A program made the position numbers and the translations under genes. Below the pieces are notes generated by a model. The model was not told the origin of the DNA, ran no database searches, and was given only the letters and a program-made list of their open reading frames with translations. From an uncultured Flavobacteriales bacterium (GTDB taxonomy: Bacteria; Bacteroidota; Bacteroidia; Palsa-965): a DNA stretch of 8,834 nt. Where the stretch lies: contig CAMLEF010000186.1 of the NCBI GenBank assembly GCA_946478675.1, positions 1 through 8,834 of the forward strand, read 5' to 3'. Below, piece after piece: positions 7,651 through 8,834 of the stretch (positions within the stretch are counted from its first letter, which is position 1; every line of letters begins with the position of its first letter).

Positions 7651-8834
7651 ATGAAGCAACTGATCCGATACTGCCTTTTTGCATGGGTCTTCCTGTTGGC
7701 AGTGCCGCTCTTCTCCCAGGTGCGGCGAGGCAATAAATTTTACCAGGCCGGCGAATTCTCCCGGGCCATTCCGGCTTACGAGCGCGGGCTCCGGAAGAAG
7801 AACGATCCGCAGGCGATGGAAAACCTGGCGAACTGTTATCGCATTGCAAAGAATTATCCGAAGGCGGAAGAATGGTACGCGAAAACCGTTGCCGCAAATC
7901 CGAATTGCAATCCCATGGTGTATTTCTACTACGGCATGGTGCTGCGCAACAACGGGAAAAATGCGGAAGCGAAAAAGGTTTTCCTGACGTACCTGAATAA
8001 AGATCCGAACGACAAGAAAGCCACCGCGCAGGTGCAGGCGCTCGATAACATGCAGGTGTGGCTCACGCAAACACCGATCTACGCAGTGGCCGACGTGACT
8101 TCGCTGAATTCGCCGCAGTCGGATATTTCGCCGGTGTTTTTCGATAACGGATTGCTCTTCGTTTCCGATCGCGGCGAACGCGACGTGCTGAACGGGGAGA
8201 ACGAGCCGGTGTCGGGCCGCGCTTTTTATGCGATCTATTATGCGACGAAAGCATATGAGAAAGATGATTCGGTGAAATACGCTTCGGCGAAAAAATTGTC
8301 GAAGACGATCAACAAGGATTTTCACAACGGACCGCTGTCGGTGACGGCCGACGGAAAGCTGATGGCGTTCAACCGCGTCGATCACCGCATCATGATGCGC
8401 AGCAAGCATTTCGTCAACCGCCCGAAGATCTTTTTCTCCGAGCGCAAAGGCCATCACTGGTCGAAAGCGAAACCGTTCCCGTACAACAGCGACGATTATT
8501 CCTGCGCGCATCCTGCGCTTTCTGCGGACGGGCAGCTGCTGTTTTTCGCTTCGGACATGCCGGGCGGTTTCGGCGGAAAAGATATCTGGGTGTCGAAACG
8601 CCAGTCGGACGGCTCGTGGGGCAAACCGGAAAATCTCGGTGCGGAAGTGAACACGCCGGGCGACGAATCGTTCCCGTTCCAGCGGAAAGACGGCATGCTG
8701 TTCTTCAGCTCTGACGGTCACCCGGGACTCGGCGGCCTTGATATTTTTTCGGCGGCGAATGAAAACGGTAAATGGACTTCGGTCACGAACCAGGGCGCTC
8801 CGCTGAACAGCGCATATGACGATTTCAATGTCGT
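7651..8834 (+). CDS. TPR plus PD40 beta-propeller protein, PorE/OmpA-family-like, 3' end outside window
   Basis: The frame from ATG 7651 stays open to the right edge (394 full codons). The signal peptide MKQLIRYCLFAWVFLLAVPLF is predicted to cut at S22|Q23. Residues about 24-135 are TPR-like helices (GNKFYQAGEFSRAIPAYERG, AMENLANCYRIAKNYPKAEEWY, YYGMVLRNNGKNAEAKKVF). From about residue 150 PD40-type propeller blades follow: SPVFFDNGLLFVSDRG, LSVTADGKLMAF, HPALSADGQLLFFASD with GGKDIWVS, and GMLFFSSDGHPG with GGLDIFSA. This order matches PorE-like proteins, which normally go on to a carboxypeptidase-regulatory-like domain and an OmpA-type peptidoglycan-binding domain. Those would lie past the window and are a prediction only. 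PorE binds peptidoglycan and links T9SS parts to the cell wall. It lies 20 nt after the PorP/SprF gene, a common pairing. Confidence 0.88.
   Translation, partial: MKQLIRYCLFAWVFLLAVPLFSQVRRGNKFYQAGEFSRAIPAYERGLRKKNDPQAMENLANCYRIAKNYPKAEEWYAKTVAANPNCNPMVYFYYGMVLRNNGKNAEAKKVFLTYLNKDPNDKKATAQVQALDNMQVWLTQTPIYAVADVTSLNSPQSDISPVFFDNGLLFVSDRGERDVLNGENEPVSGRAFYAIYYATKAYEKDDSVKYASAKKLSKTINKDFHNGPLSVTADGKLMAFNRVDHRIMMRSKHFVNRPKIFFSERKGHHWSKAKPFPYNSDDYSCAHPALSADGQLLFFASDMPGGFGGKDIWVSKRQSDGSWGKPENLGAEVNTPGDESFPFQRKDGMLFFSSDGHPGLGGLDIFSAANENGKWTSVTNQGAPLNSAYDDFNV

Noticed and set aside
7627..8721. Minus-strand open frame of about 364 codons opposite the PorE-like gene
   Set aside because: The plus-strand frame encodes a signal peptide, TPR and PD40 motifs in the expected order. 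The minus frame has no recognisable features.

Overview
The window looks like a chromosomal segment from a moderately GC-rich member of the Bacteroidota. Three things support this: a type IX secretion system (T9SS) type B sorting domain of the CHU_C / gliding-motility class, a PorP/SprF-family outer-membrane protein, and the start of a TPR plus PD40 protein resembling PorE/OmpA-family T9SS components. Every visible N-terminus also has a signal peptide predicted to expose Gln at +1, a known Bacteroidota habit. I cannot name a genus.

Layout: five genes lie on the + strand with gaps of 2, 14, 13 and 20 nt, so almost every base is coding and one transcript is plausible. (1) Nt 1-2486 is the 3' part of a large collagen-like, tail-fibre-like protein whose start lies upstream. 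(2) Nt 2489-5917 is a complete 1142-residue paralogue. It has a signal peptide, a conserved Bacteroidota N-terminal domain, two Gly-X-Y blocks, a long shaft of VGIG and YG repeats, a Peptidase_S74 self-cleaving intramolecular chaperone with an intact Ser-Lys pair, and a further small C-terminal domain. (3) Nt 5932-6678 is a 248-residue secreted protein with one SprB-type repeat and a T9SS type B sorting domain. (4) Nt 6692-7630 is a PorP/SprF-family protein. (5) Nt 7651-8834 is the 5' part of a TPR plus PD40 beta-propeller protein, cut by the window edge.

Working model (inference): genes 3-5 form a small T9SS cargo and surface-anchor module, and genes 1-2 supply trimeric collagen/tail-fibre-like surface filaments. 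The two fibres share their collagen stalk, with one 55-bp tract identical between them, but carry unrelated tips. Gene 2 ends in a self-releasing S74 chaperone and gene 1 in a different, probably beta-sandwich, domain. Neither fibre has a recognisable T9SS sorting domain, so how they reach the surface and whether genes 3-5 help is the main open question. No tRNA, rRNA, CRISPR array, insertion sequence, clear promoter or terminator was seen.
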